DNA from: Planctomycetaceae bacterium
Lineage (GTDB): Bacteria > Planctomycetota > Planctomycetia > Planctomycetales > Planctomycetaceae
Assembly: GCA_015485495.1 (NCBI GenBank)
Contig: WFTL01000065.1
Coordinates: 1 to 64,000 of the forward strand
Direction of reading: 5' to 3'
DNA: 64,000 nt
Shown here: positions 9,024-18,455 of the stretch, piece by piece
How the letters are laid out: every line of letters begins with the position of its first letter
Numbering within the stretch: the first letter of the stretch is position 1
Made by a program: the position numbers and the translations under genes
Notes under the pieces: model-generated
Told to the model about the DNA's origin: nothing
Seen by the model: the letters and a program-made list of their open reading frames with translations, nothing else
The model's database searches: none

Positions 9024-9614
9024 TCACCCGGCCGCCTGTCCCGTGAAGTAGTCCGGTTCCCTGCCCGGTTTCCATTTGATGTTGCAGCCGATACTCGGCT
9101 TCTGTTCCGGCGACACCGGACGCCCGTCCAGAACGGCATCACAGGCCGCGCGGAGATCGCAGCCGGTGACCGGGATGCCATTGCCCGGACGGCTGTCGTC
9201 GAACTGTCCTCGATAGACAAGACGATGGTCTGCGTCGCACAAAAAGAAATCGGGCGTACAGGCGGCCTTCCAGGCCTTCGCCACTTCCTGGGACGCATCA
9301 TACAGGTAGGGAAACGGATAGCCGGCTTCCTGAACTTCGCGTTTCATTTCTTCCGGGCTGTCCTGCGGGTAATGCTCGACATCATTGGAACTGATTCCGA
9401 CGATCTGCAGCCCCTTCTGCATGTACTCAGCAGCGAACTGAGCCAGCGCTTCTCTCAGGTGAATCACGAACGGGCAGTGGTTGCACATGAAGATGACCAG
9501 CAGAGGTTTTCCGGCCATCTGTTCACGAGTGACCATGCGTCCTTCTGTATCGGGCAGAGAAAAATCCGGAGCCGGAGTGCCCAGAGGAAGCATTGTGGAT
9601 GCGGTTCTGACCAT
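9024..9614 (-). CDS. Thioredoxin-family (AhpC/TSA-like) protein
   Basis: The 196-residue cytoplasmic protein has the AhpC/TSA-type start (LGTPAPDFSLPDTEG) and the active site FMCNHCPFV, a CxxC with His inside that is typical of the thioredoxin-like proteins related to peroxiredoxins. The second half has YDASQEVAKAWKAACTPDFFL, with the cis-proline in the TPDFF loop. No signal peptide is present. It is the first gene of a three-gene minus-strand unit with the Rossmann/membrane protein and the Rieske ferredoxin. A thiol oxidoreductase or peroxide-handling role is likely; the substrate is unknown. Confidence 0.85.
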   Translation of the reverse strand: MVRTASTMLPLGTPAPDFSLPDTEGRMVTREQMAGKPLLVIFMCNHCPFVIHLREALAQFAAEYMQKGLQIVGISSNDVEHYPQDSPEEMKREVQEAGYPFPYLYDASQEVAKAWKAACTPDFFLCDADHRLVYRGQFDDSRPGNGIPVTGCDLRAACDAVLDGRPVSPEQKPSIGCNIKWKPGREPDYFTGQAAG

Positions 9615-10580
9615 GATTCGAATTCCACTTTTCTGAAACGATCACATTCCCGGACCGGCGGGAACGTCGTATCGGATGAACATGGGGTTCACGGATGCAC
9701 CGCAGGCCTGCGGTCATTTTGAACAGCCGATCGGCGGAGACGAAGCTGACGTCCGACAAAAATGGGGGAATTCATCCTGATTCCCGCCGGCAGGATCACG
9801 ACAGCGCATGCATCCGGCCGGGCCGGAGACGCTGTGTCCGCGGAAGACGGTCTGCGCTGCATGGCAGAAAGAGAACCGTCGGCAGCCGCATCGATTCCGG
9901 CCGTTGTTTCCGGAAAACCTGGGCGCAGTCCGGTCAACCGATGCAGGTGTTCTGTCTCGCAAAACTCGGTGTCTGAAGAAACGGCTGGAATCGACAGGGT
10001 GGCCCGATCGATATGTCGAAACAGCGGCGTTCTGTCGCTGCCCCACCGCACGATGCCCCGTCAGGTACCGGTGTGACTATTCACCGCCGCTCCGTCTGAC
10101 GGCCCGCCATGGATGACACCTGGTTGTCACAGATGCCGTTCGGCTGCCGAAATCGCAGTGTGACTGCATTCGGTTTCCCTGCTGCGTTTCCGGCAGCAGT
10201 CCTCACTTTGAACTTCTTGACTCCTCTTCACGCTCCGATAACCTGATCTGTCGTGGGCTGCTGCAGGTGTTTCGCTGCACTGAGACAGACAAGGGGGATT
10301 CTGTCCCGCGTGAAACTCCTCGCGGGCTGGATGGATTCTCTGTCCGTGTGTTGGGCGTTCGTTTCCGGCTTTCCCGCCGGTACGGGCGTTCGGAAGACGG
10401 ATTTCTGCGGCATTCGTCTGCAGACTGTCCGTTTCGTGCGGCAGGTTCTGAAGGTTCCTGAAAGGTTCCTGAAGGGAAAGATGACTGTTCGAACCATCCG
10501 GCAGGCAGATGGCCTGTCCGGCAGATGATCTGAATTTGCATGTCGCCGGTCGGTCTGCCGGCCTGTCTCGGGAAGCAAAC
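9615..10580. other. Long intergenic region (966 bp) without a recognised gene
   Basis: This divergent region separates the thioredoxin-family gene (minus) from the coiled-coil protein gene (plus). Open frames of 90-150 codons occur on both strands but their translations are Arg/Pro/Cys-rich with no motifs. Near 10444-10475 there are three imperfect tandem copies of GGTTCCTGAA. I see no RNA gene. Confidence 0.4.
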
Positions 10581-12140
10581 ATGTCGCAACAGAACGGTTT
10601 CCTTACCTACGGCGTCCTGTCGTTCTTTATCGTCATGACGGTGGTGCTGGGGGCTGTAACGGCAATTCGGCACAGCACCGCTACGCAGCTGGAATCGGAA
10701 CTGCGGCAGGCCAGTCGGGACCGCGAAGATGCGGAAACGGCTCTCCGCCGGGAACAGGACAAGGTTGCCACGCTGCTGACGATCATCGGTCAGGAAGGGG
10801 CCGAGGTGGGGCAGCTGGGCGACCCGGCTCCGAATACCGTGGCCGGCAGCATCCTGAGGAAGATTCAGTCACCCCGCGTAACGGACGAAAGTGCGGCCGC
10901 CTCCAGCCTGGAAGCGGCTCTGGACAAGGCCGTCACGGACCGGGATGTGGAAGCGATTGCGGCTCTGTCCCGCCGTCTCGACCTGCAGAATTACATCACG
11001 GAAATGCAGGAAGCACTGGCGGCGAAGGATGAAGAAATCGCCACGCAGCAGGCCGGCCGGGAGAAGGCAGAAGCCGATCTCCGCAAAGCCCTGGAAGACC
11101 ACACGGAAAAGCTGGCCAGCATCAACCGCCAGTTCACTCAGACACGAAATGAACTGAACGAACTGCAGATCGAATACGCGGATTATCGGGAATCGATTCA
11201 GCGGGAACTGGCCCGTCTGGAAGCAGACAACAGCGACAAGCGTCAGGCTCTGCTGGCCTTGCGGAAGGAACTGTTCCGGCAGCAGGACATCAGTTTTGCC
11301 ACTCCCGACGGCATCGTGGCTTCCGTGGATCAGCCACAGCTTCTGGCCTATATCAATCTGGGCAGCGCCGATGGCCTGCGGGAAGGCACCACGTTTTCCG
11401 TTTATACGTCCGACAATCGGGGAGTCGGACGACGCAACACGGATGACATCAAGGGCCGCATCGAAGTGGTCGACATCATGGAACCCCACCTGGCCCGGGC
11501 CAGCATCACCTATCAGGATCCGGCGCGTCCGGTTGCCAAAGGGGATCCGATCTATTCGCCCGTGTTCACGTCCGGCGTTCCGATGGAAGTCGCCATCGCC
11601 GGGCTGATCGATTTCGACGGGTCGCCCGGTTCCGACCGCGAAGAACTGCTCAAACTGATCACTGCACAGGGGGCGCGCGTGGCCGTCCAGGTCGATGACA
11701 ACGGAAATTTTGTGGACGGCAGCGGCGAAATCCTCACCGAACAGGAAGCCCGGGGAAGCATCACTCCGGCAACCCGTTTCCTGATCATCGGTGATCTGGG
11801 GGAAGATGCCAGTGACGATTCGAAGGACGAGAAGCGGCTGACGACATACCGTCAGATCCAGACGAACACGAAAGAACTGCGGCGCCAGGCGGAAAACCAC
11901 GCCGTGTTCGAAGTGGGACTGCCTGCGTTTCTGGAGTTTCTTGGTTATACCCGCAAGCGGCAGCTGTTCCGGTCGGGCGAAGTGTTTCCGCGTCCTCTGG
12001 CCAACGGGGGGCGGAGTCAGTCGGTCGACGCCCCTTTGGGCAATCGGGAAAGTTCCGCCGTGATTTCAGGCGCCTTTTCCAGACGCCGGTCGGCCCGCCG
12101 CACATCACTGGGGCATGTGAGCGGTATTTACGAAAAGTAG
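10581..12140 (+). CDS. Membrane-anchored coiled-coil protein, unknown function
   Basis: The protein is 519 residues, starting at ATG 10581 with GGGAAG upstream. One membrane helix lies at residues about 10-28 (GVLSFFIVMTVVLGAVTAI). A long coiled coil rich in Glu, Gln, Arg and Ala follows (about residues 35-240, interrupted near 70-120). A beta-rich domain comes next (about 245-430: LAYINLGSADGLREGTTFSVY and IEVVDIMEPHLARASI). The tail is basic. This layout is like planctomycete proteins with a periplasmic or cytoplasmic coiled-coil stalk; topology cannot be settled. No operon partner. It could be a cell-envelope structural protein, but that is a guess. Confidence 0.75.
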   Translation: MSQQNGFLTYGVLSFFIVMTVVLGAVTAIRHSTATQLESELRQASRDREDAETALRREQDKVATLLTIIGQEGAEVGQLGDPAPNTVAGSILRKIQSPRVTDESAAASSLEAALDKAVTDRDVEAIAALSRRLDLQNYITEMQEALAAKDEEIATQQAGREKAEADLRKALEDHTEKLASINRQFTQTRNELNELQIEYADYRESIQRELARLEADNSDKRQALLALRKELFRQQDISFATPDGIVASVDQPQLLAYINLGSADGLREGTTFSVYTSDNRGVGRRNTDDIKGRIEVVDIMEPHLARASITYQDPARPVAKGDPIYSPVFTSGVPMEVAIAGLIDFDGSPGSDREELLKLITAQGARVAVQVDDNGNFVDGSGEILTEQEARGSITPATRFLIIGDLGEDASDDSKDEKRLTTYRQIQTNTKELRRQAENHAVFEVGLPAFLEFLGYTRKRQLFRSGEVFPRPLANGGRSQSVDAPLGNRESSAVISGAFSRRRSARRTSLGHVSGIYEK

Positions 12141-12280
12141 AATACCGGACCGTTCCGTATCACGGCGCAGCCGATTCCGGAAGAAGGCGGCTGAACTGCG
12201 ACTGCAGGTCCCATGCGGCATCGGTCTTGGTTCCAGGCGTTCGTGTGTCCGCCTGGGGGCGGGAAAGTGACCGCCGGGAA

Positions 12281-12308
12281 TTGTCAGACGAAGACGGTCT
12301 GCTATAGT
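12281..12308 (+). promoter_or_regulatory. Sigma-70 promoter of tRNA-Pro
   Basis: TTGTCA (12281-12286) and TATAGT (12303-12308) are 16 bases apart, ending 10 bases before the mature tRNA. The match and position make this a good promoter for the tRNA. Confidence 0.65.
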
Positions 12309-12318
12309 CCGGCACGCA

Positions 12319-12392
12319 CGGGACGTGGCTCAGCCTGGTAGAGCGCTGCACTGGGGGTGCAGAGGTCGCAGGTTCAAATCCTGTCGTCCCGA
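12319..12392 (+). tRNA. tRNA-Pro (GGG)
   Basis: The cloverleaf can be drawn by hand. The acceptor stem CGGGACG pairs with CGTCCCG. The D arm is GCTC...GAGC. The anticodon stem CTGCA/TGCAG encloses the loop CTGGGGG, giving anticodon GGG. The T arm is GCAGG TTCAAAT CCTGT. The discriminator base is A and CCA is not encoded. The length is 74 bases. Confidence 0.95.
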
Positions 12393-12505
12393 TTTCAGTT
12401 CCCTGATGATGTTCGCTGTACAGCGGAACGTGTTGTCTGAGCGGGATGACGGTGCTTCGCTGTTCGCTGCGAAGGGACAGTGAGCGACAGGCCTGCCCGC
12501 AGTGG

Positions 12506-13642
12506 TCAGGGATGGTCCGGTTTTTCGGGGTCTCGGAGGCGGATCCAGGAGCACTGGGTGATGAGTTGATTCAGGGAAGCGAACGCCACGTGGGCGCTTG
12601 TGGCGACGGCCGGAGAGCGGGCGGCGGGGAACGTGGCCAGTGTCGCATCGCCGACGAGAAAGACATTGAAATCGCGGGACAGGTTGCGGTAGCCGGCGGT
12701 CGTTTCGCAGAAACACATGTCTGTTGCATAGCCTGTCAGCAGGATGTTTTTCACTCCGTGTGACGAAAGGAACTTCCGCAGTGCGGGATAGCCGTCGGCA
12801 TCGTAGATAACGATATCGTCCTCGTGCATGTCGATGGCGGCGTTCACCGGAACCGGCAGATCCCAGAATCCCGGACCATTGTAATGGTCTCCGGCGTCCA
12901 GCCCCGGAAACTGGCGAAAGTAATCGCGCACGACCGGTCCGTCGGACAGACGGATTTCCTGCGGCAGACGTCCGCCGCGGCAGGGGAACCCGGTGAGGAT
13001 CCGCTGCAGTTCCCGTCGTGCCTGGGCACGTTCTTCAGGACTCGGCCGATGCCGCATGCTGCGGTACAGTTTTCGATGAACCGGATGTTCGCGGCCCCGC
13101 AGACTGTACATGACAAAGGCCACACGGGGACGCAGCCGCTTCAGCAGGGGATTGACAACGTCGCGCAGATGCCGCTCGGCCAGATGATTCTTTTCCGGTG
13201 TGCAGAAATCGCAGACACCGGCCGGTTCGGGAGTGGTCCACCCCTGTCCGTCATCGATTCCCCAGGGATGAACGACGATGACCGCCGTACGGTCGGCACG
13301 CAGATGATTGGGCATTTCGATGATGCCGCGGGCATTATAGGAAAACCTCCAGGCACGGACCGACAGGTCGGCTCCCGGCTGGTCGACCAGAACCGGAGCC
13401 TCATACCGCACCGTTTCCTGGATGGGGTGGACATATTCCGGGTGGTCATTCAGCAGCGGCGGAGGATCTTCCAGTCGGGTGAGCACATTTCGGTAGATCC
13501 GGTGAGTGGTTGCCGCCGGAGCCGGCCGTTCCGTGTCCGATCGTTCCTGAGCCGGCAGGGAACCGGCGAAAGCCGCAACGGCCAGAACGGTCTGCACCGT
13601 AGATCCGGGGAATCGCAGCAATGACGGGATCAGGCGGCACAT
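12506..13642 (-). CDS. Secreted isochorismatase-like hydrolase
   Basis: The 378-residue protein starts at ATG 13642, with GGGAG 8 bases upstream. A signal peptide covers about residues 1-31 (TVQTVLAVAAFAGSLPAQ). The C-terminal half matches the isochorismatase-like cysteine hydrolase fold: DDIVIYDADGYPALRKFL, then VKNILLTGYATDMCFCETT, where the Cys after DM is at the catalytic position, then FNVFLVGDATLATF. Family members hydrolyse amides or vinyl ethers. The substrate here is unknown. The long N-terminal region (residues 40-200) is larger than in cytoplasmic family members. It is followed on the same strand by the deacetylase/cytochrome genes upstream of it. Confidence 0.8.
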   Translation of the reverse strand: MCRLIPSLLRFPGSTVQTVLAVAAFAGSLPAQERSDTERPAPAATTHRIYRNVLTRLEDPPPLLNDHPEYVHPIQETVRYEAPVLVDQPGADLSVRAWRFSYNARGIIEMPNHLRADRTAVIVVHPWGIDDGQGWTTPEPAGVCDFCTPEKNHLAERHLRDVVNPLLKRLRPRVAFVMYSLRGREHPVHRKLYRSMRHRPSPEERAQARRELQRILTGFPCRGGRLPQEIRLSDGPVVRDYFRQFPGLDAGDHYNGPGFWDLPVPVNAAIDMHEDDIVIYDADGYPALRKFLSSHGVKNILLTGYATDMCFCETTAGYRNLSRDFNVFLVGDATLATFPAARSPAVATSAHVAFASLNQLITQCSWIRLRDPEKPDHP

Positions 13643-13696
13643 TTCATGGTCTCCCTGTGTTCAGGTGGTCCGGCTGCGGCAGGATGGCCGCTAAGT

Positions 13697-14794
13697 TCAT
13701 CCGACGATCTTTGCAATGTCACCGAGTCCGACGATTTCCGCCCGGTCTCCGGCTTCCCGGACCAGTCGGCAGATCAGTTGAATGGCTTCAAAGTCCGGGT
13801 CTTCTACATACATGATGGACGGGTGACAGAGAAAATCGAAAACGCCTCCGTGTTCGATGGTGCACGTCACGCACTGCTGGATGGATTTCAGAAAGTCGGC
13901 CCGCTTCCAGCGACTGGTTCGGAATGCTCCCACATCGCTGATGGGGCTCATCGGTACTTCAATAAGACCAGTGGGATAACGGTACGGCTGACTTTTTTTC
14001 AGGGCCTTCACGATGGAAGAAAACACTGCATCAGATGGGGGACTGCCGGGCGTGCTGTATTCGTGCCGGGGATATCGGGAGCTGACCCACGTGAACCCTT
14101 CATCCAGAAGCATCTGCTGAAGGTCCTCACGGCCATCCAGAGCCAGATACGATCCGCCCGGAGTGCGAAACCCGTCCGGTCCGAACCCCAGCCGCTGTTT
14201 CATGGCCATTGTCGTCAGGCGGATGTTGTGCCGGATGATCTGCGGAACGTCCATTCCTTCCACCAGCCACGGGGAACGGCGGAATCGGAACTGGACCTGA
14301 TCGATCGACTGAGCCCACACATTGACATGATCGTACGTGTGGTTGCCGACGGGGTGTCCCATTTCATGGATCTGCTTCAGCCAGCGGACATCGGGCTGTT
14401 CCAGAACACGTCCCACACAGAAGAAATGAATGACGGCACCCAGATCGGATGCCAGTTTTGCGGCGTCGAGTGCGTACTGTCGCGTTTCTTTGTTCAGGTT
14501 TCCCTTCTGGTAGTCCCATTCCATCATCTCCCGCCGGGGATACATGCGGCTCATTTCCAGGTCGAGCGTGATGGCGATGCGTGCCCGACGAGGCCGTGGT
14601 GATTCGGCGGTCGGCGCGGCAGCAGCCACGGTGGATGCGGCCTGCGCGCCGGCTGCGGCCGCGACTGCTGCGGACGTCAAAAAGGTTCGGCGGGAGCAGC
14701 CGGAAACGGCTGCGGAAAGCCGGTCTTCGGAAAGCAGCGGCCCGACTGGCCCTGTGTCCGATGCCGGAATGAGAATCCGGTCGGTTTGATTCAT
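13697..14794 (-). CDS. Tat-exported polysaccharide deacetylase family protein
   Basis: The 365-residue protein has a twin-arginine signal near residues 34-60 (SRRTFLTSAAVAAAAGA). The catalytic domain shows ITLDLEMSR as motif 1 and GHPVGNHTYDHVNVW as motif 2 (His-x-x-x-His metal ligands). A later RTPGGSY resembles motif 3. NodB-type deacetylases remove acetyl groups from sugars, peptidoglycan or related amides; motif 1 reads LDLE, not the usual TFDDG, so the substrate may be atypical. Its ATG overlaps the stop of the giant cytochrome gene by 4 bases (14791-14794), which implies translational coupling: the cytochrome gene lies downstream of nothing else in this unit and is read first. Confidence 0.85.
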   Translation of the reverse strand: MNQTDRILIPASDTGPVGPLLSEDRLSAAVSGCSRRTFLTSAAVAAAAGAQAASTVAAAAPTAESPRPRRARIAITLDLEMSRMYPRREMMEWDYQKGNLNKETRQYALDAAKLASDLGAVIHFFCVGRVLEQPDVRWLKQIHEMGHPVGNHTYDHVNVWAQSIDQVQFRFRRSPWLVEGMDVPQIIRHNIRLTTMAMKQRLGFGPDGFRTPGGSYLALDGREDLQQMLLDEGFTWVSSRYPRHEYSTPGSPPSDAVFSSIVKALKKSQPYRYPTGLIEVPMSPISDVGAFRTSRWKRADFLKSIQQCVTCTIEHGGVFDFLCHPSIMYVEDPDFEAIQLICRLVREAGDRAEIVGLGDIAKIVG

Positions 14795-17700
14795 GGCTGC
14801 GGTCCTTTCGAAGAATGTGCATGATCTGGTGAGGTCTCCTGCAGCCAGGCGAACAGATCGCGCACGTCCTGCGGCGAGAAGGTCTTCAGCAGATTCTCCG
14901 GCATCAGGGACGTTTCAGACACCTGCATCGAGTCGATTTCGTCACGCTGGAGACGAATGCGCTGGTTCTTTTCCGTGAGCAGCGTGACTTCGGTCGCTGA
15001 ATCGTCTGCCAGAAGTCCAATAACAATGCGGCCGCTGGTGCTCACCACCACGTAGCGCAGATATTCCCGGCGGATGCGGGACGACGGGTCGACCAGACTG
15101 GTCAGCAGGTAGAGACGGTCCTGACGATTGGCCTGTGTCAGATCCGGACCAATTCGGCGGCCTTCTCCGAACAGGGTGTGGCAGGAGGCACAGTGGCGGC
15201 GGAACAGTTCCCGACCCCGGCCGCTGTCCCCCGATCCGGCTCGCAGATCGTTCATCAGGCGGCGAATCTCGGCCAGTCGCTCTTCCGGAGTCCCGGCGGT
15301 CTGCCTTCCCCAGTGTCTGTGAACAATCGCATCGATCGCGTCACTCTCGTGCGCAGCCAGAAGTTTCAGATGATCGCTGCCGATGTCTTTTTCGGGCAGC
15401 CGGCCGGCGTCGATTTCTTTGAGCAGCGCCAGAGCAGAATCCGGGTGTGAAACGAGAACGTCCTGAACGACCGGGCGAACGGTGTCGGGGACCGTTGTGT
15501 ACAGTTCCAGTAGCCGCCGAGTCACCAGGGGCGAGGGGAAGCGGCGGAGGACCTTCAGAGCAGCCGTCGTCAGTTGCGGATCCTGTTCGCTGTCGAGAAG
15601 TCTCAGCACAGAATCGACACACTCCACACCGGCGAGTTCTTCAAGAATCGAGAGCATTTCCAGACGCCGGTCTGAAGGCAGTGTCGGATCAGCCGCCAGT
15701 TCCACAGTCCGACTGAGTGCCGGCCGATGTCCCAGACGCGACAGCACGCGAAGGATCAGTGGGTCTTTCGTCTGCCGGTTCCAGCAGCGGCGGACGACAT
15801 CCCTCAGTTCCGGAGGTGTCTGCGCAAGACCACGCCGGCGGCCTGGCTGCTTCGGTTTTCGGACGGCGATTCCTTCGAAAGCCGTTCCGGGAGGAAGGCC
15901 CTGCGGCGGTTCTCGTCCCACCAGTTTCAGTCCGTCATCCAGAGCGTGCAGCATGTGGCGGAACTGGTCGTCATCCGGTGTGGAATTCAGCAGAGTGGCG
16001 GCAGACCGAAAGCCCGCACCACTGCCGTCGCCGGCAAAGCGTTTCATGAGACGGGGAAGAATCTCTTTGCGAATCAGGGAGTTCCGCCAGCCGGACTCAT
16101 CGGCGAACTGTGCCAGAACCGTGGAGGATGCGTCGATGGCATGCTGTTCCACAGCCCACCAGATCAGAAGCGGCAAATAGCGGTCCTTCGGCACGTCTTC
16201 CCGGGCAGACAGTGTGCGGACAACCTTCAGACCGACCGGGGCAGGAAGACGCCGCGCTGTGCAGGCGAGCTGACTGAGGACTCGGCGACTGGATGACCGG
16301 GCCGCCAGTTCCACCAGTCGGTTTTCCCACGCAGACGTCACCTCGGGCGGCGAGGCATCCGATTCGGTGGAGAATCGGTCTCCCAGAAAACGGATGGACC
16401 AGGCACACACAACATCATCGCGATGATGTGTCAATTCCACAGGAACACGGCTGTCGTAAACGCCCATGCCGGCCAGCGTCCACAACGCCTGACGCGCAGT
16501 ACGGATGCTGTCGCTGCGAAGCATCCGGTTCAGTTTCGGCACGACGGACAGATCTCGCCGTTCTGAAAGAATGCGGCGAGCCTGTACGGCCATCCAGTGG
16601 TTTGGACTGCTGAGTCGGTCTGTCAGCTCATCGGAGGACAGAGCCGTCAGGTCGAACGGCTGCCAGAGAGGCTGATTCCGGTATCGAAGACGAAAGATGC
16701 GTCCATTGCTTCGATCCCATTCCGCATCGGGATCGGGATGCGCGGTTCGGCGATCATGCCAGTCACTGAATATCAGAGAACCGTCGGGGGCTCTCGTCAG
16801 GTCGCTGGGAGCGAACCATGTGTCATTGGCATTCAGAAACGTGCCGGCGTATTCGGTTGTGAATGTGGAACCATCCGGCCGGATATCATGGAAGCGCACC
16901 GCATGTCCCAGCGTGTCGACGGCCATGTATCTGCCCCGAAACGGTTCGGGAAAGGCAGCAGACTGGTAAACCAGTCCGCCGACTGTCACATGGCCCCCCT
17001 GAAAGTTTGTGTGTGGAACATGCGGAAACCAGCCGAAGGCAAACGCGTTGTGCAGTTCGCCGTGTTTCGCGAACGATTTTTCATAGTAGGCGCCCTGGAC
17101 GCCGTGATGCATCAGATAACCGCCGTAGTTGGTACTGAAAAACAGATTGCCTTCTTCGTCGAAATCCAGTCCCCATGCGTTGCCCCCGCCTTCGCAGAAC
17201 AGTTCGAAACGCCGTGTGACAGGATGGTAACGCCAGACCCCCTGCTGGAATTCGATGCCGCGGATGCGGGCGGTGTTGTTCGTCCCCTGCGTGCCGTACA
17301 GCCAGCCATCCGGCCCGAAGATGAGTGAATTGGCCAGGGAGCTGGAATCTTCCATGCCGAATCCGCGAAGCAGCACTTCAGGATCGCTGTCGGGAACGTC
17401 ATCCTGGTTGCGGTCCGGGTAAAACAGCAGATAAGGCGTCTGCAGAACAAACACGCCTCCATGACCAAACGCGAATCCTGTCGCCAGATTCAGCCCGTCG
17501 ACGAAATCCGTGGCGGTTTCACAGATCCCGTCCCCGTCCTGATCCGTCAGAATCGTCAGCCGATCGGCTCCTTTCGGACCGTGGGGCGGGGGGGCAGGAA
17601 TGCGGTCGTATGTTGTGCGCGAATAACGGTCGACTTTGACGCGTTTCAGACCGGCCGGATTGGGATACTGAAGGTATTGCAGAACCCACAGACGTCCCCG

Positions 17701-17916
17701 GTCATCAACATCGACAGCCACGGGCTGACGCACCTGAGGTTCTGCAGCCAGAAGCTGCACGGAAAAGCCTTCCAGGACGTCCATCCGTGCCGCAGCTTCC
17801 CTCGGAGGGTACCCCTGACCGAACAGCGACGAAGAACCGCACAGAAGAATCAACAGAATCCAGACAGCCTGTTTCGCAAAACACCGGGCAAATGCGGAGG
17901 TCAGATTCCGTAACAT
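14791..17916 (-). CDS. PVC-type membrane-bound dehydrogenase / HEAT / cytochrome c protein
   Basis: This 1041-residue exported protein starts at ATG 17916 with GGAG upstream and has a signal peptide (VWILLILLCGSSSLFG). It has three parts. Residues about 40-420 form a beta-propeller-like dehydrogenase domain with repeated signature pieces (VDVDDRGRLWVLQYLQYPNP, FGPDGWLYGTQGTNNT, GNLFFSTNYGGYLMHHG). Residues about 430-870 are HEAT-like repeats. The C-terminus (about 890-1030) carries the haem site FRRHCASCHTLFGEG. Such proteins are expanded in Planctomycetes and Verrucomicrobia and are thought to oxidise sugars or alcohols in the periplasm, passing electrons to the haem. The substrate is unknown. 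It is translationally coupled to the deacetylase. Confidence 0.92.
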   Translation of the reverse strand: MLRNLTSAFARCFAKQAVWILLILLCGSSSLFGQGYPPREAAARMDVLEGFSVQLLAAEPQVRQPVAVDVDDRGRLWVLQYLQYPNPAGLKRVKVDRYSRTTYDRIPAPPPHGPKGADRLTILTDQDGDGICETATDFVDGLNLATGFAFGHGGVFVLQTPYLLFYPDRNQDDVPDSDPEVLLRGFGMEDSSSLANSLIFGPDGWLYGTQGTNNTARIRGIEFQQGVWRYHPVTRRFELFCEGGGNAWGLDFDEEGNLFFSTNYGGYLMHHGVQGAYYEKSFAKHGELHNAFAFGWFPHVPHTNFQGGHVTVGGLVYQSAAFPEPFRGRYMAVDTLGHAVRFHDIRPDGSTFTTEYAGTFLNANDTWFAPSDLTRAPDGSLIFSDWHDRRTAHPDPDAEWDRSNGRIFRLRYRNQPLWQPFDLTALSSDELTDRLSSPNHWMAVQARRILSERRDLSVVPKLNRMLRSDSIRTARQALWTLAGMGVYDSRVPVELTHHRDDVVCAWSIRFLGDRFSTESDASPPEVTSAWENRLVELAARSSSRRVLSQLACTARRLPAPVGLKVVRTLSAREDVPKDRYLPLLIWWAVEQHAIDASSTVLAQFADESGWRNSLIRKEILPRLMKRFAGDGSGAGFRSAATLLNSTPDDDQFRHMLHALDDGLKLVGREPPQGLPPGTAFEGIAVRKPKQPGRRRGLAQTPPELRDVVRRCWNRQTKDPLILRVLSRLGHRPALSRTVELAADPTLPSDRRLEMLSILEELAGVECVDSVLRLLDSEQDPQLTTAALKVLRRFPSPLVTRRLLELYTTVPDTVRPVVQDVLVSHPDSALALLKEIDAGRLPEKDIGSDHLKLLAAHESDAIDAIVHRHWGRQTAGTPEERLAEIRRLMNDLRAGSGDSGRGRELFRRHCASCHTLFGEGRRIGPDLTQANRQDRLYLLTSLVDPSSRIRREYLRYVVVSTSGRIVIGLLADDSATEVTLLTEKNQRIRLQRDEIDSMQVSETSLMPENLLKTFSPQDVRDLFAWLQETSPDHAHSSKGPQP

Positions 17917-18455
17917 GGCACAACTCCGGAGAACCAGAGGACCGGATGTCCCTGTCGCAAAGGGAAGTCTGCCGACGGTTCCTCAACAGCGCTGTCAGAC
18001 CAGGGAAGGAGATTGTCGAACGCAGAGACTTCGGTGGCGGGACGCCAGATGCCCGATGCAGCATGTGGAGAACAGACGTCCGTTGATCCGTTCATGGACG
18101 CAGTCATCGGTCGACTCCGATACAGACCGATCAGTTCAGGCTGCTGTTATCACGAACGATTATTCTGACGATGGGGCATGCAGATTCCAGCAGGAAAAGG
18201 GAGCCTGCCGCCGGGGATCGTGGTCGCCGGGCGTGCTGCGGACACGCGGTGTCATGGATTCGAAAAAGGTCTCCAAAGAAACACACGTCAGTCAGGCGGA
18301 TGCTCGTTACAATCCGGCTGCTCTGTGGATACGGACGGGTGTGTGCCGCAGCGGAACGTGGGGTGACGGAGTCCGTCATTCCGGTGTTTCGCAGACAGAA
18401 TCGGACCGGCAGTGCTGGTGGACTCATGTGATCGTTGAATTGGCTGGAGGTTGTT
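17917..18455. other. Divergent intergenic region (539 bp)
   Basis: It lies between the giant cytochrome gene (minus) and the ceramidase-like gene (plus) and should carry promoters for both. I find no convincing gene, RNA or well-matched promoter by eye. Confidence 0.35.

Noticed and set aside
10444-10475. Tandem GGTTCCTGAA repeats as a regulatory or CRISPR-like array.
   Set aside because: Only three imperfect copies with no spacers; too short for any specific call.
9689-10582. Several 90-150 codon open frames in the gap before the coiled-coil gene.
   Set aside because: They overlap each other on both strands, with Arg/Pro/Cys-rich translations and no ribosome-binding site of note.
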